DNA of 64,000 bases, taken from Manis javanica (taxonomy: Eukaryota > Chordata > Mammalia > Pholidota > Manidae). The DNA is taken from assembly GCF_040802235.1 (NCBI RefSeq), contig NC_133169.1:44709034-44773033 (forward strand). Reading direction: 5' to 3'. A program made the position numbers and the translations under genes. Below are positions 35,018 through 46,031 of the stretch, piece after piece. The first letter of the stretch is position 1, and every line of letters begins with the position of its first letter. The notes beneath the pieces were generated by a model that saw only the letters and a list, made by a program, of their open reading frames with translations, was not told where the DNA came from and did not search any database.

Positions 35018-38000
35018 TTAGATGAGTGAAATCATTTGGTATTTCTCTTTCTCCGCTTGGCTTATTTCACTGAGCATAATACTCTCCAGCTCCATCCATG
35101 TTGCTGCAAATGGTTGGATTTTTCCACTTCTTATGGCTGAGTAGTATTCCATTGTGTATATGTACCACATCTTCTTTATCCATTCATCTACCGATGGACA
35201 TTTAGGTTGCTTCCAATTCTTGGCTATTGTAAATAGTGCTGCGATAAACATAGGAGTGCATCTGTCTTTCTCAAACTTGATTGCTGCGTTCTTATGGTAA
35301 ATTCCTAGGAGTGGAATTCCTGGGTCAAATGGTAGGTCTGTTTTGAGCATTTTGATGCACCTCCATACTGCTTTCCACAATGGTTGAACTAATTTACATT
35401 CCCACCAGCAGTGTAGGAGGGTTCCCCTTTCTCCACAGCCTCGCCAACATTTGTTGTTGTTTGTCTTTTGGATGGCAGCTATCCTTACTGGTGTGAGGTG
35501 ATACCTCATTGTAGTTTTAATTTGCATTTCTCTGATAATTAGCGATGTGGAGCATCTTTTCATGTGTCTCTTGGCCATCTGTATTTCTTTTTTGGAGAAC
35601 TGTCTGTTCAGTTCCTCTGCCCATTTTTTAATTGGGTTATTTGTTTTTTGTTTGTTGAGGTGTGTGAGCTCTTTATATACTCTGGACGTCAAGCCTTTAT
35701 CGGATCTGTCATTTTCAAATATATTCTCCCATACTGTAGGGTTCCTTTTTGTTCTATTGATGGTGTCTTTCGCTGTACAGAAGCTTTTCAGCTTAATGTA
35801 GTCCCACTTGCTCATTTTTGCTGTTGTTTTCCTTGCCCGGGGAGATATGTTCAAGAAGAGATCACTCATGTTTATGTCTAAGAGGTTTTTGCCTATGTTT
35901 TTTTCCAAGAGTTTAATGGTTTCATGACTTACATTCAGGTCTTTGATCCATTTTGAGTTTACCTTTGTATATGGGGTTAGACAATGGTCCAGTTTCATTC
36001 TCCTACATGTAGCTGTCCAGTTTTGCCAGCACCATCTGTTGAAGAGACTGTCATTTTGCCATTGTATGTCCATGGCTCCTTTATCAAATATTAATTGACC
36101 ATATATGTTTGGGTTAATTTCTGGGGTCTCTAATCTGTTCCACTGGTCTGTGGCTCTGTTCTTGTGCCAGTACCAAATTGTCTTGATTACTATGGCTTTG
36201 TAGTAGAGCTTGAAGTTGGGGAGTGAGATCCCCCCTACTTTATTCTTCTTTTTCAGGATTGCTTTGGCTATTCGGGGTCTTTGGTGTTTCCATATGTATT
36301 TTTGAATTATTTGTTCCAATTCATTGAAGAATGTTGCTGGTAATTTGAGAGGGATTGCATCAAATCTGTATATTGCTTTGGGCAGGATGGCCATTTTGAC
36401 GATATTAATTCTTCCTAGCCATGAGCATGGGATGAGTTTCCATTTATTAGTGTCCCCTTTAATTTCTCTTAAGAGTGACTTGTAGTTTTCAGATTATAAG
36501 TCTTTCACTTCTTTGTTTAGGTTTATTCCTAGGTATTTTATTCTTTTTGATGCAATGGTGAATGGAATTGTTTTCCTGATTTCTCTTTCTATTGATTCGT
36601 TGTTAGTGTATAGGAAAGCTACAGATTTCTGTGTGTTAATTTTGTATCCTGCAACTTTGCTGTATTCCGATATCAGTTCTAGTAGTTTTGGAGTGGAGTC
36701 TTTAGGGTTTTTTATGTACAGTATCATATCATCTGCAAATAGTGACATTTTATCTTCTTCTTTACCAATCTGGATTCCTTGTATTTCTTTGTTTTGTCTG
36801 ATTGCCGTGGCTAGGACGTCCAGTACTATGTTAAATAACAGTGGGGAGAGTGGGGATCCCTGTCTGGTTCCCGATCTCAGAGGAAATGCTTTCAGCTTCT
36901 CGCTGTTCAGTATAATGCTGGCTGTGGGTTTATCGTATATGGCCTTTACAATGTTGAGGTACTTGCCCTCTATTCCCATTTTGCTGAGAGTTTTTATCAT
37001 GAATGGATGTTGAATTTTGTCAAATGCTTTTTCAGCATCTATGGAGATGATCATGTGGTTTTTGTCTTTCTTTTTGTTGATGTGGTGTATGATGTTGATG
37101 GAGTTTCGAATGTTGTACCATCCTTGCATCCCTGGGATGAACCCCACTTGGTCATGGTGTATGATCCTTTTGATATACTGTTGAATTCTGTTGGCTAATA
37201 TTTTATTGAGTATTTTTGCATCTACATTCATCAGGGATATTGGTCTGTAATTTTCTTTTTTGGTGGGGTCTTTGCCTGGTTTTGGTATTAGGGTGATGTT
37301 GGCCTCATAGAATGAGTTTGGGAGTATTCCCTCTTCTTCTATTTTGTGGAACACTTTAAGGAGAATGGGTATTATGTCTTCTCTGTGTGTCTGATAAAAT
37401 TCCGAGGTAAATCCGTCCGGCCCCGGGGTTTTGTTCTTGGGTAGTTTTTTGATTACTGTTTCAATGTCTTTGCTTGTAATTGGTTTGTTTAACTTTTGTG
37501 TTTCTTCCTTGGTCAGTCTTGGGAGGTTGTATTTTTCTAGGAAGTTGTAAATTTCTTCTAGGTTTTCCAGCTTGTTGTCATATAGGTTTTCATAGTAGTC
37601 TTTAATAATTCTTTGTATTTCTGTGGAGTCTGTCGTGATTTTTCCATTCTCATTTCTGATTATGTTGATTTGTGTTGACTCTCTTTTTCTCTTAATAAGT
37701 TGGGCTAGAGGCTTATCTATTTTGTTTATTTTCTCAAAGAACCAGCTCTTGGTTTTGTTGATTTTTGCTATTGTTTTATTCTTCTCAATTTTGTTTATTT
37801 CTTCTCTGATCTTTATTATGTCCCTCCTTCTGCTGACTTTAGGCCTCCTTTGTTCTTCTTTTTCCAGTTTTAATAATTGTGATGTTAGACTATTCATTTG
37901 GGATTGTTCTTCCTTCTTCAAGTGTGCCTGGATTGCTATATACTTTCCTCTTAAGACTGCTTTCGCTGCATCCCACAGAAGTTGGGGCTTAGTGTTGCTG

Positions 38001-38860
38001 TTGTCATTTGTTTCTATATATTCCTTGATCTCTATTTTGATTTGTTCATTGATCCATTGATTATTTAGTAGCATGTTGTTAAGCCTCCATGTGTTTGTGA
38101 GACTTTTTGTTTTCCTTGTAGAATTTATTTCTACTTTCATACCTTTGTGGTCTGAAAAATTGGTTGGTAGAATTTCAATATTTTGGAATTTACTAAGGCT
38201 CTTTTTGTGAGCTAGTATATGGTCTATTCTGAAGAATGTTCCATGTGCACTTGAGAAGAATGTATATCCTGTTGCTTTTGGATGTAGAGTTCTATAGATG
38301 TCTATTAGGTCCATCTGTTCTAGTGTGTTGTTCAGTTCCTGTGTGTCTTTACTTATTTTCTGCCCGGTGGATCTATCCTTTGGGGTGAGTGGTGTGTTGA
38401 AGTCTCCTACAATGAATGCATTGCAGTCTATTTCCCTCTTTAGTTCTGTTAGTATTTGCTTCACATATGCTGGTGCTCCTGTATTGGGTGCATATATATT
38501 TAGAATGGTTATATCCTCTTGTTGGACTAAGCCCTTTATCATTATGTAGTGGCCTTCTTTATCTCTTGTTACTTTCTTTGTTTTGAAGTCTATTTTGTCT
38601 GATATTAGTACTGCAACCCCTGCTTTCTTCTCACTGTTGTTTGCCTGAAATATGTTTTTCCATCCCTTGACTTTTAGTCTATGCTTATCTTTGGGTTTAA
38701 GGTGAGTTTCTTGTAAGCAGCATATAGATGGGTCTTGCTTTTTTGTCCATTCTATTACTCTATGTCTTTTGATTGGTGCATTAAGTCCATTTACATTTAG
38801 GGTGACTATTGAGAGATATGTACTTATTGCCATTGCAGGCTGTAGATTCATGGTTACCAA
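35018..38860 (-). pseudogene. L1 ORF2 (endonuclease-reverse transcriptase), one premature stop
   Basis: ORF2 nicks target DNA and copies L1 RNA into it. The frame is open for 788 codons (38860 to 36497), meets one TAA at 36494-36496, and is open again in the same frame to 35018, about 1280 codons in total (human L1 ORF2 is 1275). The endonuclease domain occupies about residues 1-240, with [22 protein letters not shown] and SDH motifs. The reverse transcriptase follows, with PISLMN, DAEKAFD and the catalytic FADD at about 708-711. The C-terminal cysteine cluster C-x3-C-x7-H-x4-C is at about 1138-1155. The stop replaces a residue just after the reverse-transcriptase domain, so a truncated protein would lack the C-terminal segment. 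The likely real start is the second or third ATG (near 38835). All catalytic motifs I can see are intact. Confidence 0.95.
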
Positions 38861-39019
38861 AGGTTCAAGGTTAGCCTCTTTAGTATCTTACTGCCTAACT
38901 TAGCTCGCTTGTTGAGCTGTTATATACACTGTCTTTTCTTCTCTCCCTTCTTATTCCTCCTCCTCCATTCTTCATATGTTGTGTGTTTTGTTCTGTGCTC
39001 TTTTTAGGGATGCTCCCAT

Positions 39020-39910
39020 CTAGAGCAGTCCCTGTAGGATGCCCTGTAGAGGTGGTTTGTGGGAAGCAAATTCCCTCAGCTTTTGCTTGTCTGGGAATTG
39101 TTTAATTCCACCATCATATTTAAATGATAGTCGTGCTGGATACAGTATCCTTGGTTCAAGGCCCTTCTGTTTCATTGCATTAAGTATATCATGCCATTCT
39201 CTTCTGGCCTGTAGGGTATCTGTTGAGAAGTCTGATGTTAGCCTGATTGGTTTTCCTTTATAGGTGACCTTTTTCTCTCTAGCTGCCTTTAAAACTCTTT
39301 CCTTGTCCTTGATCCTTGCCATTTTAATTACTACGTGTCTTGGTGTTGTCCTCCTTGGATCCTTTCTGTTGGGGGTTCTGTATAATTCCGTGGTCTGTTC
39401 GATTATTTCCTCCCCCAGTTTGGGGAAGTTTTCAGCAATTATTTCTTCAAAGACACTTTCTATCCCTTTTCCTCTTTCTTCCTCTTCTGGTATCCCTATA
39501 ATACGAATGTTATTCCTTTTGTATTGGTCACATATTTCTCTTAGTGTTGTTTCATTCCTGGAGATCCTTTTATCTCTCTCTATGTCACCTTCTATACATT
39601 CCTGTTCTCTGACTTCTATTCCTTCAATGGCCTCTTGCATCTTATCCATTCTGCTTATAAATCCTTCCAGGGATTGTTTCACTTCTGTGATCTCTTTCCT
39701 GACATCTGTGATCTCCTTCCGGACTTCATCCCACTGCTCTTGCATTTTTCTCTGCATCTCATCCCACTGCTCTTGCATTTTTCTCTGCATCTCTGTCAGC
39801 ATGTTCATGATTTTTGTTTTGAATTCTTTTTCAGAAGGACTAGTTAGGTCTGTCTCCTTCTCAGGTGTTGTCTCTGTGATCTTTGTCTGCCTGTAGTTTT
39901 GCCTTTTCAT
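39020..39910 (-). CDS. L1 ORF1 protein, intact
   Basis: This 296-codon open frame encodes the L1 RNA-binding chaperone that coats L1 RNA as a trimer in cytoplasmic particles. Domain order: a charged N-terminus, a coiled coil at about residues 30-125, an RRM at about 130-230 (NNIRIIGIPEEEE, then RTPNRKDPR) and a C-terminal domain (ARREWHDILNAMKQKG, then YPARLSFKYDG). It lies upstream of ORF2 with about 160 bases between, as in other L1s. In the coil, an 11-residue unit (EMQRKMQEQWD) is tandemly duplicated and a shorter VRKEIT unit also occurs twice. No stop or frameshift is visible. It could still make protein if the 5' UTR promoter is active, but retrotransposition would need a functional ORF2 from elsewhere. 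Confidence 0.93.
   Translation of the reverse strand: MKRQNYRQTKITETTPEKETDLTSPSEKEFKTKIMNMLTEMQRKMQEQWDEMQRKMQEQWDEVRKEITDVRKEITEVKQSLEGFISRMDKMQEAIEGIEVREQECIEGDIERDKRISRNETTLREICDQYKRNNIRIIGIPEEEERGKGIESVFEEIIAENFPKLGEEIIEQTTELYRTPNRKDPRRTTPRHVVIKMARIKDKERVLKAAREKKVTYKGKPIRLTSDFSTDTLQARREWHDILNAMKQKGLEPRILYPARLSFKYDGGIKQFPDKQKLREFASHKPPLQGILQGLL
39727..39792 (-). repeat. 33-base tandem duplication inside ORF1 coiled coil
   Basis: Two identical 33-base units (39727-39759 and 39760-39792) encode two copies of an 11-residue coiled-coil segment. The perfect identity suggests a recent duplication or an ongoing length change in this part of ORF1. Confidence 0.9.
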
Positions 39911-41317
39911 GGTGATAGATATAGTTTGCAGAGCTGGTACAAGTGACCGCTGGAAGAGCTTCCCTTCTTGTTGGTTTGTAGCCTTTTCCTGGGAGAATAG
40001 CGACCTCTAGTTGCTTGTGCTGGGCAGCTGTGCGCAGACAGGGCTTCTGCTTCCTGCCCAGTTGCTTTGGGATTTATCTCCGCTGTTGCTGTGGGCTTGG
40101 CCTGGCTGGGGCTGTTCCTCCAAAATGGTGGAGCCCCGTTGGAGGGGGAGTGGCCAGGAGGCTATTTATCTCCGTAAGGGGTCTCTGTGCTCCCTGCTGC
40201 CCAGGGGGTTAGAGTGCCCAGAGATCCCCAGATTCCCTGCCTCTGGTCTAAGTGACCTGTCCTGCCCCTTTAAGACTTCCAAAAAGCACTCTCCAAACCA
40301 AAACAACAACAGCAACAATGAGAGAGGGAACAGAAAGAAAGAAAAAAAAAAAAAAAGGAAAAAACAAGAGATTTTTTTTTTTTCTTTTTTTTTGTCCTCA
40401 GGTGCTGGTCCCAGGCACCCGCTCACTGGTCCTGCTGCCCTGTCTACCTAGCACCAGGGTCCCTGTCCTTTCAAGGCTTCCAAAAAGCACCCACCCACTG
40501 GTCCCGCAGGGAAGGAACGCTCGATATTCTTTGTCCTCAGGCACTAGTCCCAGGCACCCGCTCACCAGTCCCGCTGCCCTGCCTCCCTAGGACCAGGGTC
40601 CCTGTCCCTTTTAGGCTTCCAAAAAGCACTCGCAGAAAAGAGAAAAAAAAAAGGGGAAAAACGCGCGATTTCCTCTGTCCTCAAGTGCCGGTCTCAGGCA
40701 CCCGCCCACTGGTCCCGCAGGGAAAAACGTGGGATATTCTTTGTCCTCAGGCGCCGGTCCCAGGCACCCACTCACCAGTCCCGCCACCCTGCCTCCCTAG
40801 CACTGGGGTCCCTGTCCCTTTAAGGCTTCCAAAAAGCGCTCGCCAAAAAGAGAAAAAAAAAGGGGAAAAATGCGCGATTTCCTCTGTCCTCAGGCACAGG
40901 TCTCAGGCACCCGCCTGCCGGTCCCGCAGGGAGAAATGTGGGATATTCTTTGTCCTCAGGCGCCGGTCCCAGGCACCTGCTCACCGGTCCTGCCACCCTG
41001 CCTCCCTAGCAACGGGGGCCCGTCCCTTTAAGGCTTCCAAAAAGCGCTCGCCAAAAAAAAAAAAACCGCTCCGGTTTCTTTCCACCCGCCGGGAGCCGGG
41101 GGGAGGGGCGCTCGGGTCCCGCCGGGCCGGGGCTTGTATCTTACCCCCTTCGCAAGGCGCTGGGTTCTTGCAGGTGTGGATGTGGTCTGGATGTTGTCCT
41201 GTGTCCTGTGGTCTCTATTTTAGGAAGATTTTTCTTTGTTATATTTTCATAGCTCTATGTGTTTTTGGGAGGAGATTTCCACTGCTCTACTCACGCCTCC
41301 ATCCTGGCTCCACCCCC
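39911..41317 (-). promoter_or_regulatory. L1 5' UTR with ~209-base tandem units (internal promoter region)
   Basis: GC-rich, CpG-containing 1.4 kb upstream of ORF1. On the plus strand the phrase TTTGTCCTCAGGC recurs at 40530, 40740 and 40949, giving units of 210 and 209 bases. A shortened unit begins near 40390 and a partial one ends near 41060. Each unit carries GGCTTCCAAAAAGC and an A-run. The extreme 5' end (41317 downward) reads GGGGTGGAGCCAGGATGGAG, resembling the start of other mammalian L1s where a YY1 site lies. Mouse L1 promoters are similarly built of ~200-base monomers. Promoter function here is inferred. Confidence 0.8.
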
Positions 41318-41332
41318 TACACTATGCTTTTT

Positions 41333-42756
41333 TAAACCATTTTTACATTCCATACTCATTAACTTCTAAAGAGTATGTAACCCAAATCGGGAAATATGTT
41401 AAGTGGTATATTTTTCTTGTTAATATCTTACTTAACTGGTGTCAAGCTTCTTAGAATATACAGTTTTGAAGTTATTTTCAGAATTTATTCAGAGTACTAC
41501 ACATTCTTCATGACAGTTTTCAATATCATTTTGATATTTTGTCCATTTGCTTTTTTTCATTATAACCTCTTCATTAGTTACCCACCAGGGACTCATCCTA
41601 TCATAGATAGTAATTTAAATTGTCCTATAATAGCCATTTTCATTTTTCAATCTGTGGCTGCCAAAGTTTTAAAGTATTGCATTAATTTTACCACTTATAG
41701 GGGTGAATTTGAGTCTGCATCAGGTAAGTTTGGTAAACTTAAATCAGATGTGTGTTGAACACACCTTTTGATGTGGTTTACTTCACTCTATTAACACACA
41801 TTTTATAAATATATTTATTCCTTCAGCCACTACTGACCCATAAACCGTTTGAGAACTTGGGCTTTCTCAAGTTTTATGAAACCTGTTTCAAATGTCATTG
41901 CTAAAAATGGACTCTTGCTGACCTAAGTAATCTCAATGGATTGGCCAAAACATCTATAGAAAACAAAGTGTCAATAGGCTGTCAGTTATTCAGGAGGCTA
42001 CAATCACTAGTCCCCTTGAGGCTTTTCAGAAGCACAACTGTGCCTCCAGAGAGTGATCACCAAACAGTTCAGAGAAGCCCCATGCCCATTTCTCCATATG
42101 GTTTATAATAAAAATACGCCTCTGTGAAAGGGCCTGGGGCTCATGCTCACTGAAGAACAATGGGATGGTCCTGGATTTGTGTCTGCAAGAGTGCTGTGCA
42201 AAAGAGAGAGCTCCTACCTCAGTCCTCAGGTATGACTGTGATCTGAGGGCTCATTCCTTTATGGGGATACAATTTTAGTTCTGTATTTTATTGGAGAAAA
42301 CCATAAAATCTCCAAGGTATACAAAGAACATTCAATGTTATTACTGTGTTTGTGTTTTCCTGTTCCCTGAGTCTTTCACCTTACCAATTACCAAGCACTC
42401 TACAATCTATAAACTTATATGAGGTATGTGTAGAGGGTGAAATACATTCCCTCCTCCCTGTTAGGTTTATTGTTGGGTCTCCCAAAGAAACCAAGAGCTG
42501 GTGCTTTAACAGAAGAAAAGGCATACGCATTTATTAATATTTAAAATTTAAATGCAGAGGGGTATCACAGAAAAAATATCAATACCCAAAATAGTGGTGA
42601 GATTTGAGAGTTTTATACCATCTCTCCATATGCATCTTTAATCTCAGTAAAGCAATGTATATGAAAATCTAGCATAGAAGTGTCATTTAGCACTGTCTTC
42701 ATTTTGATTGTAACATCATCTCATTACTTTATGCATCAACTACAGGTCACTGCAGC
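41333..42756 (+). repeat. 5' flank of olfactory receptor A (duplicated cassette)
   Basis: Non-coding DNA matching 58687-60111 almost throughout. A pyrimidine-poor acceptor-like CAACTACAG ends at 42745, eleven bases before the receptor ATG, as expected if an upstream untranslated exon is spliced onto the coding exon. A CAG/GTATGA donor-like site lies at about 42229-42235. The unit B copy reads CAT/GTATGA there. No TATA box is evident. Confidence 0.5.
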
Positions 42757-43701
42757 ATGCTGGCATATGCAGAGAACCTCACCGTCTTCACAGAGTTCTT
42801 CCTCATGGACATCTCCAGCTCCCGGGAGCTCCAACTAGGGCAAGGTTTAATATTTTTAGTGATTTATCTGGGTGCCCTGGCTGGAAATCTGGTGATCTTT
42901 ACTGTCATTGTGATGGATTCACATCTTCACTTCCCTATGAACTTCTTTATAGGTAATTTATCTCTGATAGACTTTGGTTACATCTCAGTTACTGTCCCCA
43001 AATCTATCACAAATTCTCTGATGGGCAGTAAACTGATTTCTCTCACAGAATGTGCTGCTCAGACTTTCTTATTTATATTATTTGGAGCCACAGATTTCTT
43101 CTTCCTTGTGGTCATGTCCTATGACCGCTATGTTGCCATTTGCCACCCTCTGCACTATGGGCTCACCATGACCCCACGTCTGTGCACACAGGTGGCAGGT
43201 GTCTCATGGGCCAGTGGGCTGGTCTACTCTGCTGTCCACACAGGGACCGTGTTCAGGCTTCCCTTCACAGAGTCCAATGTGATCCACCAGTTTTTTTGTG
43301 ACATCCCTCAAGTCCTGAGCATCTCATCCCAGGACTTGCAGTTTTCTGAGTCAGTGGTCCTGGCTCTGAGCGCCTGCATTGTCTTGTTCTTTTTTGTCAT
43401 CTTATTCACCTCATATGTTCACATCTTTTCAGCTGTGCTCCGCATGCATTCTGTGGTAGCCCGGAACAAAGCCCTGTCCACCTGCACTCCCCAGGTAGCT
43501 ACACTTATTCTTCTTGTGATTTCTGGATTGTTTGCTGTATTGGGTCCTGTCTCAAATGAATCAACCATCCAAACTTTGCTCATGGCCATGTTCTATTCTG
43601 TAGTCCCACCCTTTATAAACCCCTTTATTTTTGGCCTGAGGAACAGGGAGATAAAGAATGCTGTAGGCAGAATGTTCAAAAGTATTTTCAATTGCTACTA
43701 A
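42757..43701 (+). CDS. Olfactory receptor A, class II, OR14-like, intact
   Basis: This single-exon 314-residue seven-transmembrane odorant receptor is of usual length. It would sit in olfactory neuron cilia and couple to G-olf. Seen: an N-glycosylation sequon N7-L-T, GN in TM1 (43-44), E-C99 with C181 for the TM3-EL2 disulfide, MSYDRYVAICHPLHY at 120-134 (DRY 123-125), IHQFFCDIP in EL2 (176-184), the TM6 signature KALSTCTPQVATL (238-250) and the TM7 motif NPFIFGLRN (288-296), with phenylalanine in place of the usual NPxxY tyrosine. The near-invariant PMYFF of TM2 is PMNFF here (N62), unlike copy B. The ATG at 42757 is chosen because it lies just after the acceptor and gives the sequon-bearing N-terminus. 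OR14 assignment rests on PKSI-NSL and VIHQFFCD; I give no symbol. I count about 23 residue differences from copy B. Confidence 0.95.
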   Translation: MLAYAENLTVFTEFFLMDISSSRELQLGQGLIFLVIYLGALAGNLVIFTVIVMDSHLHFPMNFFIGNLSLIDFGYISVTVPKSITNSLMGSKLISLTECAAQTFLFILFGATDFFFLVVMSYDRYVAICHPLHYGLTMTPRLCTQVAGVSWASGLVYSAVHTGTVFRLPFTESNVIHQFFCDIPQVLSISSQDLQFSESVVLALSACIVLFFFVILFTSYVHIFSAVLRMHSVVARNKALSTCTPQVATLILLVISGLFAVLGPVSNESTIQTLLMAMFYSVVPPFINPFIFGLRNREIKNAVGRMFKSIFNCY

Positions 43702-46031
43702 ACAGGCATTTTTGTTTGACTTGAAGAATTATTTCAGAAATCAAAGTGGAGAAAAAGAGTACCCATAAAAAATTATCCACAAATTCAGGTAAATTTATAA
43801 TTTTAGACATATGATTATTTGGTACTGTATGGTATATATAAATAAGCTCTAATCATATAAAGAGAATTTTTTCCTTGAGCAAATTGAATATTTACTGTAT
43901 GCATTATGCTCTTTTGAGTGTTAACATTAGTAGTAAGAGTGAACTTTTGTCTTATCATACTGATTTTGTTATAAATAAACTAAGGCCTGGAAAGATAATT
44001 ATTTTCCCCATTTACATATTGATTTCAGTAGCAAAGGTAGGATTAAAACTCATCACTCTCTAACTCTGAAATATGCCTTCTTCTTTTTTCCAATATGTAA
44101 TGTAATCTTATTTTTTCATATTTGTACCAAAAATGTATATATTATTTAATATATATGTTCACATGCAAAATAAAATCCTACACTTATAAACAGGTCCAAC
44201 CATATCATTAACATACACAACGTAAAATCTGTTTCTTAGTCCCCATGAATAAGCCTGCAAGCCGTGGGCAGGAGACGGCGCTCAGCACAACGCAGGAGGG
44301 ACTCAGAGGTCACTGTCCCGCATCCAGAAAACATATGGCGATGAACAGTAACTACATTGTTTTAAACTGTAATCTAATCATTTAGAAAGACAAAGACTAA
44401 GAAGATGGCCCTTAGGTTGCTGCTCTCAGCCACCGGTGCTCCTGCCCAGGGGATACAGATTGCATGTGATGGATGAGGCACAGGGAACCCAAACGCTGGC
44501 CCAGGAGGAGCTAATAATGATGCAGAGAGGACAAGAAAGCTCTGGTTTAGACTCACAATGTATGATACCTCTCAGAGATAAAATAGATTTTGTGTTCAGT
44601 ATCCTTAAAAACTTCACAGGCAAGTACTGCTTATATAATGTTTTATTCAGTGTATAGTTGAGTAGTAGTATTTCAGGAATGGCAGCAGGAATTCTTAGGG
44701 AAAACTATTAGGAAAGAAAGTTGTTTTATTATCATGATATCTAAATATACTGATAACCATGGTCTATTGTAAGAATGAAATCTTTCATTGCACAACCTGT
44801 GACAGTCATGATTCAAGGCCCTGATTGAGTAAACTCACAAGCAGTTCTACATCAAATATAATTGTTGAATAAAAATTCATGCTCTTTTTTAGTTGTCATG
44901 AAAATGTTTTATTGATTTTTAATAATACAGATGGAAAGGAATTACACTGAAGAGTTATTTATTTCCATGCTTTGCAAGTGTAGACAGTTTTGGGGCTGTA
45001 TACCTTTGTGTTTTATTTGAAAAATTAATAAACTTTTACATCTATAATCTAATTACTTTAACAAAAGAAAGTATGCAGAGGAAAATGTGTTTGTATGTTT
45101 AATTCTAATAGATGTTACTATACAATAAACATCAAACTTTGTTTTTCTTAAATGATGAAAGTATCTGAGAATAAACTGTTTAAATGTGTGCTGAGTGCTG
45201 TGTCACAGCATGTGGCCCACAGCCCAGTCTCAATCCCTTGCTTTCTCATGCAGAATGTTTCAGCGTCTGCACCCAGCTCAGCAGCTGGGACGCCAGCTAC
45301 AGGGAGTCACCACTAGGATCACCCCATGTCTTGTAACACACCAAGCCAGGCTTTCTAGTTGCTATCTTATGTTTATAAGTTGTGTTTTATTTTTGTCTAA
45401 ATTGCATGTTTCATATTAATACTGAAATATAGCCTCTCATATTGAATATACCTATGGAAATTATCTTATAGATACTATAAAAATATTATTTGGGTTTCTG
45501 GCCATACCTCTTATATTTGACAATGTTGTTATCAACATGTATTAATATCTAATTAAAAAATTAATTTGGTGTATGGCAAATAGCTCCTATTCTCCACTTA
45601 TCTTGACACTTGGCTTATATATTAGTCATTATTTTACTATGAATCATTTTACTTGTATCTTTGAGTTTAGATATTGTTTTGGGAGCTTTGGCCAACCTAA
45701 TATCACAATTCTATGATGTGATAGACATGTTAGCTAATGCTAAAGTGTAATTATATTGCTATATTTGTGCAGTGTAATTACATTGCTACATATGTGTATC
45801 AAATCAACATGTTGCATACATTAAACCTGCACAGTTATATGTCAATTATGTCTGCACAAATGCACATAAGAAATGACTGATATTTTTTGGCATTTTGTCC
45901 AGTATGAATGGAGGCTACTATGAATCCTGAAAAAGTATCTACAGACACATGTATATATTTCTTATGGCCAAATGTATAATGCATAACATCATTCTGCCAA
46001 ATTAGTTTTGCAGTCAGACCTCAGAAATTGA
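43702..46031 (+). repeat. 3' flank of receptor A, duplicated; contains a MIR remnant
   Basis: Matches 61057-63363 nearly collinearly. A MIR remnant in reverse lies at 43975-44070 ('aactaaggcctggaaagataatt' through 'aggattaaaactcatc'). 44245-44330 is GC-richer without a clear identity. No gene seen; several AATAAA hexamers near 45055-45130 could end a transcript. Confidence 0.55.

Larger units (their letters stand above)
32807..41332 (-). mobile_element. Full-length young L1 with a 3' retrovirus-derived tail, minus strand
   Basis: The insertion is bounded by TACACTAT(A/G)CTTTTT at 32807-32821 and 41318-41332, the target-site duplication. Unit B has a single copy of this site (58672-58686, CTTTTT/AAAA), matching the TTTT/AA preference of L1 endonuclease. 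In L1 orientation the order is: a GGGGTGGAGCCAGGATGGAG start (41317 downward), GC-rich 5' UTR with ~209-base tandem units, ORF1, ORF2 and short 3' UTR. Then come an (AAAG)n/A tract (34641-34676), about 145 bases, an A22 tract (34474-34495), a retroviral env-tail and LTR segment, and a final A-tract (about 32818-32832). The coding regions are almost intact, so the insertion is recent. Confidence 0.93.

Noticed and set aside
36513..39896. Several plus-strand open frames of 60-210 codons opposite the L1 coding region
   Set aside because: They are shadows of L1 ORF1 and ORF2 on the other strand, hydrophobic because they mirror charged codons. No independent support.
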